Shown here in pieces: positions 1-11,894 of a stretch of 64,000 bases of DNA; positions within the stretch are counted from its first letter, which is position 1, and the number at the start of each line of letters is the position of its first letter. Position numbers and translations under genes: made by a program. Origin of the DNA: Whitmania pigra (taxonomy: Eukaryota; Annelida; Clitellata; Hirudinida; Haemopidae). A model generated the notes under the pieces. It did not search any database, was not told where the DNA came from, and was given only the letters and a program-made list of their open reading frames with translations. The stretch lies in NCBI GenBank assembly GCA_021613335.1, contig JAJTWR010000251.1, positions 1,680,501-1,744,500 of the forward strand, read 5' to 3'.

Positions 1-2997
1 AATTTTTATATTATATTATTTAAGTTTTTTTTACAAAGATTTTATTAGAAGTGATATGAATATTATAATTATTATTGAATTATAATTGTGATTAGTAATT
101 TTAATTCCCATGATAAACAATTTTAAATCATTTATGTAAAAAAGTCTAAGTCTGTTTGACTCACTGTTGTTAATTTGCAAAAGGATAAATATTAAATTGA
201 AAGCATTAATAAAACATTAATAAATGGTACTTGATAAAAACCTCTTAAAAACACATAAAAATAATGGTAAAATCAGTTAGGTAGCGAAATAGCAAGATGT
301 GTCTGTTCCTTAATATCTTTTAATATCACTGATCATGTTATTTGAGGTTGTTCCTTGTTTGATTTAGTTTGTGCATTTTGAATATTTAATGTTATTATTA
401 AAATATGTTATTGTAATCTCATCAGTTTCTGCTCTTTTGCTGTGGGCCACATCTGAGTTTGAGTTTGCGGAATATGGGAATTTGGTGTTTTACCCTTGGA
501 AAATGGAAATTGGAAAATACGCTGCCATTGGAGTGCCAGCCATGCATGCAATTGACAATTAATAATCAAATATATGCTTCATTCTGCTTATGTAGACTTC
601 TTTCAAGTCTCGCTTAAGGTAGAAATTATTAGGTGATGATTATGATAACCGACATGTGCAAGTACTTGGGATTAGAAGGGAGCAATTGAATGCCCTTTTG
701 AAGACATCTTAAATACGCGAGTTTAATGATTCTAGTGCTCAGTTGGTGTCTTAGATTTGCATTATGTTCCGTCTCATCGTACACATTTGAGAAAATTAAG
801 CTTTTCGAAGTTCAATGTCTTCAAAGGCTTAAATGTCATCGCCCGCCAGTAATAATTTGAACATTAATATTTATTTGTAGTTGACGTAATAGGCATCCCC
901 ATAAACTATAAGACTTGTTAGTGAAATAGCAGAGAGCGTTACGATATCACAAACTCTGACAATAGTTACTGTGACAATAATAGTAACAACTGCGGTTAGT
1001 GTCGCGGTGTCAATAGCAGACACCCATTACATAATGTCCTAGAGCTCATCGGACTATTATCAAAAGTACTGCATACAATGGAGAATACCTGTATGATCTT
1101 ATTGATGGTAGGATTAATGATGGTGCTGAAGGTTCAGGTGAGACTTTTGGTTGAAAATATACTAGCCTCTTTGCATAGCAAGGTTTACTCAAACCTTATT
1201 TCGCGGCAACGAATCATTTGCAGTATCTAAATTGTCAATTATACATGCAAGCAGAAGCAAAAACACTTATTTATTTTTTTGGTTTTATTGATGGTTACTT
1301 AGTGCAGTAAAATGATGATCATGCAGCATAGTAATTGACAGATTTAAATGACTGGTCTCAAAATATTAAAATCTCCAATAGGTCTTTAAATGTGACCAAG
1401 ATGTAGAAGATGACGACGACGATGATGGTGATAAGCATGCTTGCAGCCGTCATATAGAACCTGGTGTAAGGAAGATGCTGAGAATGTGCACAGATTTCAT
1501 GTGGAAAAGTCTGGGAATGACGCCAGTGAGTGTCTTGATGGTGTTGGTGGTGTTTTAGCATAACTCTTAAAATATTGAACTGCTCAAAGCCAACTTTGGA
1601 AATTACAAGTAAATTGTGTTTATATACATTTGTGCAAAATCTCCTATTGATTGAACAAGTAATGCTTGTAAAGTAATCAAAATATTCTATTTAGGCCGTG
1701 TAAAAAGGTTACAAGCGCTTTGCAATATTTAGTGATATTAGCAAACTTTTACAATGTTTTCAAAAAAAATCACATGATAATGTATGAACTACAAAACTAT
1801 GTAAAGGGTATTTTTAGTCGATAGCTTAGTAAATAATATTTTATCATGGGTTGAAGAAGTGTACTAACAGCAGAGAAGAACAGAACTAGTAACAGAAAGA
1901 AAGGAAAAGTTCTGGCCTTCAAAACAGCAATATGTTTCCATAGAAAGATTGTCAAGCAATTAAATAGAAGTGAATTCGTTGTTTCTAGATTTTGCAAAGC
2001 TATGGAACAAAATATGTCAATGGGAGACCTCAAAACTTCGAAAAAAAAGATGCGAAGAAAACTCTTTCGTGAAGGTTCTAAAGAAAATCCCTGAAAGAAA
2101 ACATTTTTTGTTCATTCGAAAGCAAATTTTGGACACATATATAGCATCAGAATTTATATGTCTTTTCTAAATTTGGTTCTGATTAGTCCATTGTTTCAAA
2201 AGTTACACAACATTTGAGGGGTGCTTGTAACCTTTTTACATGCACTGTATGTGCCTAAATAAAGAGGCTAATCATATATTAAGTGATCTTAGTGAAAATA
2301 GAGAAAAGCATACTAGCAGTTGAAAGCTAGCATAACTTAAAAAAGCAGGCGACAAAATATGGGTTAAACCATTGATGACAATAAATTTTATTGGAACATT
2401 TTCAACTGACGACCTTGATTTACAACTCTATGACCACCTCAAGAATTTAAGCCTTTAAGATTTTAAGAGATTAAAAAGTTAAGAAAAAGTTTCAGATGAC
2501 ATTTTCAAGTCTTTGCTTTACCTTAAATGGAAGTCTTGTCTAATTTTTAGTTAGCAAAAAAAAAATTCAAAGTTTATTCAGTTACCCAGATATTATTGTA
2601 TTATATAGATATTATTTGACCTTCGCACAGCATTAGTGCACATGTTTAGATGTTTGGGAAGGTATTAAAATTGATGGAAGGAAGATCTGCTTGCTTTAAT
2701 TTTGAGAATGACTTTTGGATTTCAAGTGTCTTATTATTAGGGTTATGGATGTCCTTATTGTTTTTATTATTAATTGCCATATTTACTCATTTGCTAGGCA
2801 ATATCTTTATTTTTATATATATATTATGTATAACAACTAAAATTACATAAATGTTATGTTTACAAGGGACAATTTCAAAAAAATGTTTTCTATAAAAACC
2901 AGCATTCATAAGATTCATTTGCTGATTTTTTCAAATACTTTCATTTCGCAACATTTTGAAACATGCACACATGCAATTGTCTTCGCCAGATTTCCAG
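1..2997. other. Upstream flank of the astacin-like gene, no confident gene
   Basis: AT-rich sequence without a supported coding exon. It holds an inverted-repeat pair (1688-1716 and 2223-2260) and two short reading frames that begin with a hydrophobic stretch: one from an ATG at 389 and one near 2650-2850. Either could carry the missing signal-peptide exon of the downstream gene, because the first exon I can support (2998) starts inside a codon. No choice can be made from sequence alone. Confidence 0.4.
1688..2260. mobile_element. Inverted-repeat element (MITE or decayed DNA transposon)
   Basis: The left arm at 1688-1716 and the reverse complement of the right arm at 2223-2260 share the core GTAAAAAGGTTACAAGC, preceded on both sides by TATTTAGGC. 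The right arm carries about 9 extra bases (around ACATACAGT) that the left arm lacks. The interior of about 500 bp has only a 66-codon frame with no recognisable transposase motif. The arrangement suits a non-autonomous cut-and-paste element. The exact ends and target duplication were not resolved. Confidence 0.5.
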
Positions 2998-3431
2998 CAT
3001 CAGTTTTAGTTGTCTTGCGCCAGGACAAATCATTGACGCCATCTCAGCTAGCATACTTGCCGACGCATGTCTCTACGAAATAGGTCACCAGCCCAAACTC
3101 CCATCAGGAAAGGACTGCAAAGATCCTGTCAGCAATAGCAGTAGTGGCAGTAGTAGCAGTAGTAGTAGCAGCGGCAGTAGTGGTAGCAGTGGTAGCAATT
3201 GTGATGGCGATGACTCCAGTATTCTGCCTGATGAAAGCATCACTGGTGCTGGTATTATTGACGATGACAACGTTCAGGCAAATGGTGGCAGCATCAGTCA
3301 AGATGATTCTGATGCCAAAGACGTTGGTTTTATAGTTCGTTTAAGATCAAAGGAGAGAGTAAGGGAGAAAAGAGGGCTGGCCTCATCACTTCCCGCTTAT
3401 AAATGGTCATTACCAGTTCTTTTCTCATTCA
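2998..3431 (+). CDS. Propeptide exon with Ser-rich run and furin site
   Basis: The exon opens after a CAG acceptor at 2995-2997 and reads through a Cys-containing segment, an AGC/AGT-encoded Ser-rich run at about 3133-3200 and an acidic segment. It then reaches RVREKR at about 3356-3373, a furin-type cleavage site just before the start expected for a mature astacin (GLASSLPAYKWSLPV). I see no clear FxGD aspartate switch. The AGC/AGT run may vary in length. Confidence 0.65.
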
Positions 3432-6400
3432 GTCTGGAGCAGTCTGGAATAATTGGTTGGTATTTGTAGCGATGATAATAATGGCGAAGTTGGACGTTCA
3501 TGTCGATGTTTCATGTTCAGATGTGGAGAGAGTGAAAACGGAAGTGAGAAGAGCGATGTCCGTCATCCAGTCAGCTACTTGCGTCAGATTCGTGGAATCA
3601 AATCAGAACGCTCAACTCATCTTTTACACGTCTTCCAGGTTTAGACTGTTCATTGAGTGATTTACGCGGTGTTCAAATGAATTCATTCTGATATTCCATT
3701 TGTTAATATTCCTATTACAAGCATGTTGTGTTTTTTTTGTAATTCTAACAAGCAGTTATAATCAACTGTATTTTGCATATGTATAACTTGTTTATTCTAA
3801 TAAACATATAGATGAGATCTTTCAAATAACTTCAGCAACTTTTTAATTCATATATAACCTTCCATCTTCATCTGGCCATTTAATCATATTTAAGGCAGGC
3901 TATCTTCGATCTTGGAAAAGTACCTCCTGGAATATAAATTACTATAATTCATTATCATTTATTTCCGCTGCAGCTGTGCTTCGTACACAGGAAAAAGGGC
4001 TAACAATGCTGTCAATGCGGTTTTTCTTGGATCCGAGTGTCAATATTCGGTATATTCAATAATAATTTTATTCGATTATTTATGAATATGATTCTGAGTC
4101 ATTTGATTTAGTTATTGAAGCTTTTATCAACAGACTGGTGATGATGAAACAGGATCAAAAATGTTGATACATTAAATGTATTAAACGGTTTTATTGATGG
4201 AAACTAATTTCACGACTGTGTAGTAGTTGATTTAAAAATAAATTTAATCGAATGACTCAAAGTTCTTTTATTGTTTAAAAACAAATACTTCAACAGGCTG
4301 GTCAGATACTACACCTTCTCGTTCAAACACTGGGCTTCTTCAACGAGCACCAACGACCAGACAGAGACGACTTCATAACTATCAACCCAAACAACATTCC
4401 CCCCACTAGACTCGACGCATTCATCACCATCCCTAGGAGCATAGCCACTACTTTTGACCTCACCTACGACTACTATTCGATTATGCATCAACCCCAGAAG
4501 GTCTCTTTTTAGCATGTGGATGGAATGAATTTTAATGAATGATCTGAAGATTGAAGATGATGAAGTGACATATGAAACGAAGGTGATAATTACAATATTC
4601 TCTCTCCACAGTTCCTTTCTTCCAATGCGGGTCCAACCCTGGAGACAAAAGATTCGCTTTATCAATATGGCTTGGGTCAGAGGGTGGAATTATCATTCCT
4701 GGATAAAGTTTTCATCAACAAAATGTACTGCACAGGTTTGAGCTCTTACTTTGGAATCGCAGTCTCTATGGCACGTTCATGTGATTTTATCTGTTTCAGA
4801 CACATGCATTAACGTACTTGAGCCATCTTGCATCAACGGTGGAGTTAGAGATCCGAATGCATGCGATAAATGTCTCTGTCCTGATGGATTCTCTGGGATT
4901 TACTGCCAGGATACCCAATCCCAAAGCACTACTGGTGAGTTTAAACATACTGCAGTGAAGGGAAGACCCAAGGGAATTGTTTTCTGCTTTTGAACCGCAG
5001 AGAAATAAAACATTTTTGAACATTTTTATTTGAAAATAAATTTATGACAACTAAACTAAGCACTGAGTAAAAGGCTTCAAATAAACAGAAGTAAAAGCAC
5101 AAGCGAAAGAAAGGTGAAATAACTGTCAAAGAACTGCGCAATAACAAATTATTTATACGACCTCGTTGCGCCCGCATGAATAACGCCCAGTGATTGCTGA
5201 TAACAATTGCTATTTTGACTAATAACACTTATAAGTCAATGTATTTAATATCCTTAATTAATCACATATACATCATTATCATTATACCAGAATGCTCGAC
5301 CAACGTGGTTGATCTCACCTTAATGCAATCTACGACAATTCAATCACCTGGTTATGATAATCCCCGTTCTTACAGATCTGGTGTTTCCTGCAGCTGGATT
5401 GTTAAGGTGGCTTTGAATTGTTTGCTTTCTATCATTCACTTATTTTATTCACTGAATTTATTCTGTTTTTATAATTTGATGCATCAGTAAATATCGTTAG
5501 GCACTTCCGGCCAGTACTATTTCGGCAACATTTGTTGGAGACTTTGGCATTTACTGTAAGGATTCATCATCTTGTCAACATTGGGTTGAAATCAGACATA
5601 AAAAACCATTCTCAAGCAGTGGACCAAGGTAAGATGAAAAAGAGCTTAGGTTCTAGTAATGACTAATAACCACGACTAACAATCATTGGAACATCATTAA
5701 ATTAGCATTTTACGACGTTCTCATCCACCGTTGTTACAGATTCTGCTGCAACTCTCTGCCGTATAAAAGCATATCGTCGGAGGACAATGAAATGATGATT
5801 CTCTTTAGAACTCATGACATCGATGGCATTGCTGGGAGCAACAGGGGATTTCGTTTGAGCTTATCAAGTAAGTGACCCTTAAATGGTAATGGCTATTGGA
5901 AAGAGTGTTTTCCAGGCAAGAAAAATTTCTTGATCAAACTTGTAATTATAATCAAGATTCATTTTTTGCAAAACCTTTGATTAGCAGTTCCTCCTAGAAA
6001 ATATTATGAAATAGTTGAATATAAACTGAATGTTTTAGGTCAAGTCAAGATTTAATCAGCTGCAAATGCAGCTGCACATAAATCATTATTCCATATTTTC
6101 TCAAACCCCAAAATTCTAGCTTCAAGACCATGTCCAGCCTGGTCAATTGAGGTGGATGTAAATTCAATCGGAGGGCGACTCATCTCTTCCTTGGGAAGCA
6201 ATCAAATGACCTTGGACAGTTGTAAGAATTATTGTTCTTCTCAAGGGGATTGTCTCGGCCTTGATTTCTCTCTGTCGTCAAGCACCCAAGAGAGATGCTA
6301 CATATATACCGATCCATCGGTCTTCTCGGTGAAGTATTCCACAAAGGATGTCATCCAGTATCAGTTGGATAGATCAAACTGCCCCGGGATAATAACTCAG

Positions 6401-9400
6401 CCGACCGACAGAAATCCCGGCAGACCACAAAGCTCTACCACTACGACCAACGCAACAACCACAACGACAACGACTCTGGCTACTTCTACCACGACAAGTG
6501 TACGCACTAGCACCACAGTAACTCCGTCGACAACTACGAAATACACTCCACCAACCACCACCATCTTTCTCACTTCAACTTCAACCTCCACAACCACCAC
6601 AACGCTTGAACCTCGTGCGTTACAATTGCAAGCTTTCATTGATTTTATATTTATTCGTAATAACGACCATTGAAATAACGCACTAATAAAAGATTATTTT
6701 GAAATCATATACAAATGGACAAACTTGGTTTCTGACATTTGGATTTTTCAGCATGCTACAGATGGATGGAGATGGTGGACACTCAGTCTCTCGGTGGGAT
6801 GCAAGCTTTCCAAATAAATAACCTGGAATCTTGCAGATCCCACTGCTTGTCCCTGATGGATGGATGTGTGGCCTTCGGCATGGATGTCAACCTTTTCACC
6901 CCGACATGCTGGATTTTTGGGGGATCTAGTAATTTGTGGCCAATTCGTAAGAGCAAGATGTTTCTGTTCGTGAAGAGGAGGTGTGATGGCGTCCCATGTA
7001 AGGCGAAATTTTAAATGAATATTTATTTTATTTTCAGAGCTCAAAATAATGTTAATTAATAAATATTATCCAAAATAATAGGATAATATATATAATTTAA
7101 AAATACTAAAATTAATACAATGTGTTTATTGCCTGTATTAATGAGACGTTATTAATTGAAATTTTTTCTATATCACATTAACACCAGTAAACTCACTGCG
7201 TGTCCAAATTGTCATGGTTCACTGTGATTACTGCTTTTATTTTTGAGAAATTTTATTTGTGTAACTAAGCAAAACCAACAGAAAAACACAAGCTAATAAA
7301 ATAACTCAAGGGTCAGTCTTAAGGCTGTCCGCTGTCAGAGTTACCCTGATTAACACATTTTAATTAAACGTGTATACAGAAATAAAGAATAATAAAAAAA
7401 AAAGAAACTATTCAAAGAATATCACGCAATATGTCACAACTTATAACATCTTTAAAACTCATATTTATTTAACTTATTCATGCTTAAATACTAACTAAAT
7501 CATTCAATATTTACATTTCAGTGCCCTGCCCCGAGCCGAAAATCTCTTTTGACACAAGCTCTGTTGGAGGAGTAAAGGTCACCGACATCTGGACTTCCAC
7601 TGCACAAGACTGTTTGTCCAGGTGCAACGATTCCACCACGCACTGCTACGGATTCGATTTTAATTATGCAGATCTTTCTTGCTGGCTTCATTTGGATGCC
7701 ACTAAGCTCAGTCAATCGTATCACAATCCAGGCATACTCCAAGTGTTATTTCAGAAGCCTTGTCCTCTCAGACAGGAGCCTACTACTACTACAGCATTTG
7801 TCACGAGGGTTCTTACTGAACCAACAGTTCAAGGGGGTGCGATTATTGTTATAACATAGATGTTTCTCTCGTTTATGTAGAATTAAAAATGATATCCATT
7901 AAAACATTAAATTCAATTATCAACTCCAATTGAAATGTTTTATCATGATTTTCATTGTTTATGTTCCTCTCATAACTTAATAAAACTTTAATAGCGGCAT
8001 GCCCAAAGTGGACTTTCACCGCAGACACGAGTTCGCCTGGTGGGAATTTCATTCTAGGCGTCAATAGCATGTTCAACTGTCGCTCTTACTGCCAGAATTA
8101 CGATACCTGCGTAGGTATCGACTTTCAGACCTCTCCCCCGGAATGCTGGATCCACATCAGCTTGGAAGTGATGAACCGTCGTTATCACAACCCTGGAGTC
8201 CAACAGGGAGTGCTGGAAAGATGTCCAGCTATTAGCACTTCCACTATCACCTCTCAGCCCTCAACTACGACTGCAGGGATTGTGCCACCAGACAGTGAGT
8301 AGATCGGGTTTCTATGATAAAATTCTAGGTTACAATAACTTAAAAATAGAGTTATACAAATGCTTAGCAAACAGTTCCTTTAATTTTAACTGTTCTTATT
8401 ATTTTGAGTAAATTTGTTATTATTAAACTCAGTAATTAATATTAACAAATCAAAGGAAACAGTTGTCCTTATTGGACGGTGAATGCAGGAAAATCGTCAA
8501 TGGGTGGAGTCCTCCAGATTCAATATACAACCATCCGATCGTGTCTTGATTTCTGCTTATCTTTGGATTCGTGTGCTGGCTTTGACTACAGGGATTCACA
8601 ATGTTGGACGCATACAGATAAAACAATCACGAACGAAATTGTAAACCCTTTTGTAACTCAGGTAAAAGTTCTAGATAGGTGTCGTGGTCCTTCAACAAAG
8701 GTCTTTGTCACAACCACAACTGCACCATTTTCTGTTACAAGACAGGGTAAGTCAGAAGACAGACTGACAAAATATGATGTATTATAGATTTTCTAATAAA
8801 TTTGTCCTTGACTCATAAAACTATTTATAGTTTATTTAATAAAATTAATATTCAACCATATGCTTTATTATTTAGAATGTTATTTTGAGTTTAAGCAGTA
8901 TTATTGTTGCTATTGTTTATTAGTAAGAAAACTTGCAAATTATTGTAAATAAAAGTTTTCTTTAACCTCTTTCAAGACGTTCCATGCACAGCGGAGTGGT
9001 TGAAGAAAACTGGCCAGCACTCTCCTGGAGGCGAATATGTCGCTGGTGTAAGCACTGAAGAAGAATGCAAAACTAAATGTCTTTCCATGATCAACTGTTT
9101 TGGTTTGGATTTCAACTGGATGAAGTCTCCTGGAGAATGTTGGATCCATCGTACCAAACGCAACATGGATACAATCCTTTCTGAAACCTCGGTTATCCAA
9201 TATGTCCTTGTAAAGAGATGTCCGAACACATGTAAGACGGTTTAGTTCAAAATGTCCAGTTAAATATCGTTATATTGATTTTTAGCACATTTATTACAAA
9301 TACCCGAAAAAGTAAACTATTTGACCCACAATTTTAAGTACACGTATTGTGCTCAAATAACATGATTTGTGGAAGGCAATCATTTCACCAATCCTTTAAT

Positions 9401-11596
9401 AGAAAAAGATTTAATATTTTTGTGAGTTACATGTACGTATTTTGATAACTTTTGTGATGTTTTCATTACCTTATTAAATGTTAAATTTATTGCATAAATC
9501 AACTATGCACCTTTTGATATTGAAAGCTCCATGTGAAACCAAGTGGATCATTAAATATGGCTCGTACAGTCCAGGCGGACATTTGAATACTTTTGTGAGA
9601 ACAGCCTTTGATTGCCTCCAGGCCTGCATCGATGACCTCTCTTGTGTCGGGGTCGATGTGGATTCTAGTGGCTTAAGTATTACTTGCATGGATCATTCTA
9701 GTGCTGCTGAATACCTGCAGGTAATATCAGATTCCAGGTACAGCCAATACAAGATCTCTACCAGGTGCCCTACACAATCCCTTCCAAGTGAGCTTCTATC
9801 TATTTTCTTGGCGTTTCTTTGTTTTATAGTATAACTAGAAGCTAAATAGTAGCTAAACTAATGGGAAATAATAGTACTATTTTGATCTATTAATGGGTGA
9901 CTGGAATATCAAAAATTACAAAGTCAAATTACTTTCTATTTTAAGTATAATTAAATTTTATTTTAAGTTATTTTGATGGTCTTTCAATTGAATATCGGTT
10001 CAAATTTTGACGAAATAAAATATAATAATAAAACACAAACCCTCAAAATAAGAGTTCAAAACAAGATTTTGAATCAAGAAATAAATATTAAATATAAAAT
10101 ATTAGGTCCCTGCCAAGATACGTGGGTAATCAAAAAGGGTTTCCAATCAGAGGGGGCCATCAAAGTTGCCCAGCCCTTGACTCTGCTGGACTGCTTGTCA
10201 AATTGCTCTTCCATTTCATATTGTATTGGAGCTGAGTTCAATGTTGCCTTGAGCCTTCCCGAGTGCTGGCTACACTACGATAGCTCAATGTTCAGCAAAA
10301 AGTTGAGTAATCCAAACATTGTCCAATATCAAATTGTTCAGAGATGTTCTAATTCTTGGGAAAAATTAACAGGTAGGTGGTGAGTGAGGAGAATGATTAC
10401 AGTTATTTGACGGTCTCCAACCGTAATTGTAATGTTTTGTAGGAGGCTGTGGTGGAATGCAGGCTAGTCCTGGACAGATGAATCCAGTATGCATGACAAT
10501 CAACAAGCCTGTTGCTACTTGTAATGTGGCCATCACCACTTTTGAAAGTTCTGGAAGAGGGTGGACCCTTAGGCAAGTTCAGATTGTTAGACAGATTTTA
10601 TAACATGCATAACAAGTAAGGTAAACAAAAATACGTATATCATTTAATATATCAGGTACACGAATAATGCACTACCATGTGTAACGCCACTTTGTCTCGG
10701 TTCCTCGCAACTGGTTAACTTTGGATCAACCCCTACTTGCATTGGTTAGATATAGTTTACCTTAGAACAATAATTTAAAAAGTGGGTTGTTGTCATAATT
10801 AATATCACGGATTAGTATTGTTAATCCCATTCTTAATGTTACTTTGGTTCAGAGAAAATTTATTCACCCAAATGTTTAAGATTACTGTCACAAGACATTA
10901 AGCAATGGAAAAAGTTAAATAACTCAAAGGTCATAGAGGATATCCACTTTTAATCCCCATTCCCCCTCTCGTCTTGACTACACTCTCTCGACTTGTTCCT
11001 TCCCCTCCCCTCGTGAGGAAATCCGCAATTTTCCATTGATTTTCTAACACATTCGGACATCCACAGTGTCTTAAACCATTTTCACTTGTCCACGAAAGTC
11101 TACTTTGAATTAATAGGCTTCACCAGCTGCTTGAGTGTTATTAATAGCATATTAATAAGATGAAGCAAATATTGGCAGTCAATCAAATAAAATAAAAACA
11201 TTAAAAATATATTTACATGTAAATAAAAAAATGGAAAAGTGTTCTAATACAAAAAAAATCACTTTTTATTAAAGTACTGGGATGGTCACCCTGGCAACAA
11301 TGTAGCAGGTGGTGCGGCGGTGGAATTCAGTTCCGCTACTTTTACGATGTCAGCAGTGGATTGTATCAGACGTGTGTAATAATTGAAATATTTCACAACG
11401 TTCAATTTCATATGATTATAGTTTGAAGATAAAGCATCAATGATAAAAGGGTTGCTATAACAAATAAAAAATCATGCCTTATAAAATTGCATTGTAATAT
11501 TATAATTAATATATTATTATATTTCATAAAATTATTATTTGCTCATTCAGCACAAATGAAGAGCAACGATCTTGCAATATGCAGCCCTGCAGATGA
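2998..11596 (+). CDS. Secreted astacin-like pseudoprotease with EGF, CUB, eight PAN-like modules and TSP1 repeat
   Basis: Exons by splice signal and phase: 2998-3431, 3521-3638, 3974-4049, 4297-4500, 4612-4735, 4800-4934, 5291-5406, 5501-5628, 5740-5867, 6120-6614, 6752-6997, 7522-7836, 7995-8294, 8456-8746, 8977-9231, 9527-9787, 10106-10372, 10443-10572, 10656-10744, 11275-11371, 11551-11596. The frame stays open for about 1,418 codons to a TGA at 11594. The first coding exon with the signal peptide is not identified. Order: propeptide with a Ser-rich run, a furin-like REKR site, astacin domain, EGF, CUB, eight PAN/apple-like domains separated by Thr-rich linkers, a six-Cys module and a thrombospondin type 1 repeat. 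Astacins with EGF, CUB and TSP1 tails are known in nematodes; the PAN array is the unusual part. The active-site helix lacks the catalytic Glu and two zinc His, so I predict a non-catalytic extracellular binding protein. The donor at 3432 (GTCTGG) is weak. Confidence 0.85.
3521..4735 (+). CDS. Astacin domain with inactivated zinc site
   Basis: Four exons carry the body of the astacin fold. The first has the helix ending in SATCVRFV. The second has SCASYTGKR and a GSEC motif. The third has the active-site region, and the fourth has LGQRVELSFLDKVFINKMYC, the typical C-terminal end of the domain. The family consensus is HExxHxxGxxHE followed by RxDRD. Here it reads HLLVQTLGFFNEH then QRPDRDDF: catalytic Glu is Leu (4315), the second zinc His is Gln (4324) and the third is Asn (4342). 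The Met-turn reads SIMHQ instead of SxMHY, so the fifth ligand Tyr is also gone. Cys positions, Gly (4333) and the RPDRD element are kept and the frame is open, so this looks like a maintained pseudoenzyme and not a decaying gene. Confidence 0.85.
4800..4934 (+). CDS. EGF-like domain exon
   Basis: A phase 1-1 exon of 45 codons, acceptor TTTCAG and donor GTGAGT. It encodes Cys spacing of an EGF module, with CLCPDGFSGIYC as the C-terminal half. It sits directly after the astacin domain, as in EGF-CUB astacins. Confidence 0.85.
5291..5867 (+). CDS. CUB domain (three exons)
   Basis: Exons 5291-5406, 5501-5628 and 5740-5867 total 124 codons with outer phases 1-1. Typical CUB features are SPGYDNPRSY near the start, CSWIV, a central YC..SSSC..WVEIR segment, and the closing SNRGFRLSLS. 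CUB domains mediate extracellular protein binding. Confidence 0.85.
6120..10372 (+). CDS. Array of eight PAN/apple-like modules
   Basis: Eight consecutive exons each encode one module: 6120-6614, 6752-6997, 7522-7836, 7995-8294, 8456-8746, 8977-9231, 9527-9787 and 10106-10372. All lengths are multiples of three, and every boundary is phase 1. The shared pattern is a first Cys followed by W, a GG or EG pair, then CxxxC, a further Cys before G-x-D-F, CW.H (CWIH, CWLH, CWTH), NP.v.Q and a final RC. Modules 1, 3, 4 and 5 end in Thr/Ser-rich linkers likely to be O-glycosylated, the longest at about 6430-6610. Module 2 has CWIFGG and lacks the NP motif; module 7 has lost the W of CWIH (TCMDH). PAN domains bind proteins or carbohydrates. 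The assignment rests on Cys spacing. Confidence 0.75.
10443..10744 (+). CDS. Cys-rich module of unknown type (two exons)
   Basis: Exons 10443-10572 and 10656-10744 encode a segment with a GGCGG start and about six further Cys (NPVCMTI, ATCNVAI, LPCVTPLC, PTCIG). I do not recognise the fold. The donor of the first exon is GCAAGT at 10573, a GC-AG intron, required to keep frame into RYTNNALPC. Confidence 0.65.
11275..11596 (+). CDS. Thrombospondin type 1 repeat and C-terminus
   Basis: Exon 11275-11371 reads GWSPWQQCSRWCGGG, a clear TSP1 signature (WSxW, CSxxCGGG). Exon 11551-11596 completes it with QRSCNMQPCR followed by TGA at 11594. The phases (1 in, 2 between) fit the upstream exon ending at 10744. 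The donor GTGTGT at 11372 is not strong but is the only nearby one that keeps the frame. Confidence 0.8.
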
Positions 11597-11894
11597 AAAA
11601 TATAAATGAGTTCAAACGGATGCATCAATTCGGACAATTCCCACTTGAAACGACTTAGTCTTTTTCATATTTATAGACACTATGATTGTTTAGCTGAACA
11701 TTTATAGAATTCAGTCTTTTTTTTTAACACATCCAAACTTGTCATTTCTAGATTTTTGTTTTTAGAAATATTAATTTGCCAATGATTTGCTAAAAGAAGA
11801 AAGTCTTAGTTGCCCTCGAAATTTAGTTCATTTGCTAAGCAACAAAACATGCAAAGGAAACAATTATATCTTTTATTATTGCCACTGTCAGTAC
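11597..11894. other. Convergent intergenic gap
   Basis: About 300 bp between the stop codons of the plus-strand astacin-like gene and the minus-strand glycosyltransferase. The two 3' UTRs must lie here and may overlap. No other feature was seen. Confidence 0.6.

Noticed and set aside
6397..6639. Minus-strand Val-rich frame
   Set aside because: Shadow of the Thr-rich linker of PAN module 1 on the plus strand.
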